From positions 1 to 7,300 of the forward strand of contig CABVAD010000057.1 of assembly GCA_902496265.1 (NCBI GenBank): a DNA stretch of 7,300 nt, written 5' to 3'. The notes below the pieces were generated by a model, which had not been told where the DNA came from, made no database searches, and was given only the letters and a program-made list of their open reading frames with translations. Position numbers and translations under genes: made by a program. The stretch is from an uncultured Oscillospiraceae bacterium. GTDB taxonomy: Bacteria > Bacillota > Clostridia > Oscillospirales > Acutalibacteraceae. Shown one piece after another: positions 5,948 through 7,300 of this stretch (positions are counted from its first letter, which is position 1; every line of letters begins with the position of its first letter).

Positions 5948-6712
5948 CTAAGCAAGATAAAGCGAAACGCGGTCGAGTATGCGGTTGATATTGTCAACCA
6001 TAGAAAGCACGCCCGCAAGCCGTATGTTGCCCTTGCACATTTCGTTGATTGTAGAAACCGTACCGTTAAAAAGTCCGTAGGCTAAATCAATATCGGCAAA
6101 CTCCATCACCGCGCGGGGATTTTGAGCCGCCGCGTATACCGTTTCAAAACGGTGATTATTAACCCGTATTGTAACCTGAGCTTTGTCCTTAACCCCCAAA
6201 GCCACCTCGCCGTCAACGGTATTGCCCGCCGAAATCATCGCTATCGAATCGGAATTTGCAAGCCCCGAAATAGCCCCCGCAACGGTATACATTGTAAGCA
6301 GGGTGCTTTCCTCAAAAAAGGCTCTGTCCTTTAAAGCCCCGTCGGACGGGCGCAAAAGCTCGGTCAGGCGGTCTGTAAGCTCGGTAAAGGTTCCCGTTAA
6401 AAATTTAATCAGTTTTATTGCTCCCTTAACGGGGATACCGGGCTTGCCCTCATTTATCATAAGGTTAAATTTTTCGGGCGAAGAAAAGTTCATTTTGCAG
6501 TCCGGTAAGTCCGCCCCCTCGGTTATTTTACAGCCGTTTTTGTCAAAATGAAAGGTGCGGCAGGGGCCGTCCTTTACTTGGAAGCAGACCGAAATCGGCT
6601 TTTTAAGCTTTTGCAAAGCTTCCTTTGCCTTACTGTCAAGCTCGCAAAGCTTTTCGAGCGCCCCCAAAACGCCGTACATATTGGCAAACGCAAGCGCCTT
6701 TTGTTCAATCAT
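5948..6712 (-). CDS. Protein with two SCP2-like halves, function unknown
   Basis: This 254-residue soluble protein has no signal peptide or membrane segment. The second half resembles the SCP2 sterol-carrier fold: hydrophobic strands (VTIRVN, 180-185), then MEFADIDLAYGLFNGTVS (203-220), then KGNIRLAGVL (227-236) and a final helix NINRILDRVSLYL (241-253). The first half has a similar order: ISVCFQV (40-46), MNFSSPEKFNLMINEG (74-89), KGAIKLIKFL (96-105) and a closing helix to about 120. SCP2 domains hold lipids or other hydrophobic ligands in a cavity; here the ligand is unknown. The start is set by AAGGAGG (6726-6720) at seven bases and overlaps the upstream yfbR-like stop as ATGA. The aminotransferase follows 11 bases downstream. 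The family call is by motif order only, so moderate. Confidence 0.68.
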   Translation of the reverse strand: MIEQKALAFANMYGVLGALEKLCELDSKAKEALQKLKKPISVCFQVKDGPCRTFHFDKNGCKITEGADLPDCKMNFSSPEKFNLMINEGKPGIPVKGAIKLIKFLTGTFTELTDRLTELLRPSDGALKDRAFFEESTLLTMYTVAGAISGLANSDSIAMISAGNTVDGEVALGVKDKAQVTIRVNNHRFETVYAAAQNPRAVMEFADIDLAYGLFNGTVSTINEMCKGNIRLAGVLSMVDNINRILDRVSLYLA

Positions 6713-7300
6713 TGCTGTTCCTCCTTCTGCTCGTCAAGCGAGAGATAAAAGCTCGGTATAAACTCCTCAGTAAATATATCCGCCTCGGGGCAGTTAAGCT
6801 TTTTTATGCCCTCTCTTATCGTCTTTTCAGCAACCTCAAACTCGCGGTTGCCCATTTTAAGCTCCTCTATGCACTTTATAAGGGCGGAAAGCTTGTCCGC
6901 CGCCTTTAGGAGCCGCTTTGTTTCGGGATCGGGATTAAAAATCGGCTCAAAGTCCTCCCTAAAATCCTCGGGCAGCATATTAACAAGGCTGTCCCCCGCC
7001 GCCGATTCAATCTGCTTGTAGGCGGATTTGATTTCGCTGTTGTAGTATTTAATAGGGGTCGGCATATCACCCGTTATAATCTCGGTCGAATCGTGGTAAA
7101 CAGCCGCCAAAGCCGCCTTGTACGGGTCGGCTGCGCCGCCTAACCGCTTATTGTTTATAATCGCGAGCGCGTGGGCGATTTGAGCGGTTTCAAGGGAATG
7201 CTCGCTTAGATTTTCTCTGCGCGTGTTGCGCATTAGCCCCCAGCGGTAAATATTTTTCATTCGCGACATCATCGCATAAAAATGATTATACAAAATTTTC
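6709..7300 (-). CDS. yfbR: YfbR-like HD-domain 5'-deoxynucleotidase, 5' end at window edge
   Basis: This enzyme family removes phosphate from deoxyribonucleoside 5'-monophosphates. Over its whole length the protein resembles E. coli YfbR (199 residues). Numbered from a TTG at 7293, RWGLMRN (17-23) matches the substrate-binding RWPLMRN. The metal ligands are His32 in SEHS, His67-Asp68 in YHD and Asp133 in KAADKL, with Glu71 and Asp76 (GDMPTP) also kept. The end IPSFYLSLDE matches YfbR's VPSFHLSLDE. The frame is still open at the window edge; TTG at 7293 would give 194 residues, but its ribosome binding site cannot be seen and an ATG outside the window is possible. The stop overlaps the start of the SCP2-like gene (ATGA), making it the first visible gene of that three-gene unit. 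In this family the enzyme helps control dNMP and thymidylate supply. Confidence 0.9.
   Translation of the reverse strand, partial: KILYNHFYAMMSRMKNIYRWGLMRNTRRENLSEHSLETAQIAHALAIINNKRLGGAADPYKAALAAVYHDSTEIITGDMPTPIKYYNSEIKSAYKQIESAAGDSLVNMLPEDFREDFEPIFNPDPETKRLLKAADKLSALIKCIEELKMGNREFEVAEKTIREGIKKLNCPEADIFTEEFIPSFYLSLDEQKEEQQ

Noticed and set aside
1..7300. A search by eye for CRISPR repeats, defence genes, toxin-antitoxin pairs or tRNA genes
   Set aside because: No regularly spaced repeats, recognised defence or toxin families, or tRNA cloverleafs other than the tRNA-like part of tmRNA were seen.

Overview
The window reads as a chromosomal segment from an anaerobic Clostridia-type Firmicute, probably a gut Oscillospiraceae- or Ruminococcus-like lineage. 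Supporting signs are the strong AGGAGG ribosome binding sites, sigma-A-type promoters, an 8-cysteine clostridial 2[4Fe-4S] ferredoxin, RicT (YaaT), and a TnpV protein of the Firmicute mobile-element type. The lineage is an inference from gene content. Every supported gene lies on the minus strand, so genes are read from right to left.

Right part (7300 to 4674): three tightly packed genes. They encode a YfbR-like HD-domain 5'-deoxynucleotidase whose 5' end meets the window edge, a 254-residue protein with two SCP2-like halves, and a class III PLP-dependent aminotransferase related to glutamate-1-semialdehyde aminomutase. The first two overlap by ATGA. The third follows after 11 bases, with its ribosome binding site overlapping the previous stop. 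They look like one translationally coupled unit of unknown overall purpose.

Middle (4664 to 1803): a good sigma-A promoter drives trpS, holB and ricT (tryptophanyl-tRNA synthetase, DNA polymerase III delta' subunit, and the Fe-S regulator RicT). trpS and holB overlap by ATGA and ricT starts 17 bases after holB. The holB-ricT pair is a familiar Firmicute neighbourhood; trpS in front replaces the usual tmk side. No T-box leader precedes trpS, because the promoter lies only about 30 bases upstream of the start.

Left-centre (1753 to 531): a monocistronic 56-residue ferredoxin with its own promoter and terminator is followed by smpB with a near-consensus extended -10 promoter. Then comes ssrA (tmRNA), whose 5' end lies only 16 bases after smpB. 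SmpB and tmRNA work together in trans-translation, rescuing stalled ribosomes and tagging the unfinished protein.

Left end (530 to 1): beyond the tmRNA 3' end is a long hairpin terminator, then a tnpV gene that runs off the window. The 3' end of ssrA is a well-known integration site, so this is probably the edge of an integrated mobile element. An inverted repeat that can hide the tnpV ribosome binding site lies just before tnpV. It would fit a device that silences the gene in read-through transcripts from ssrA.
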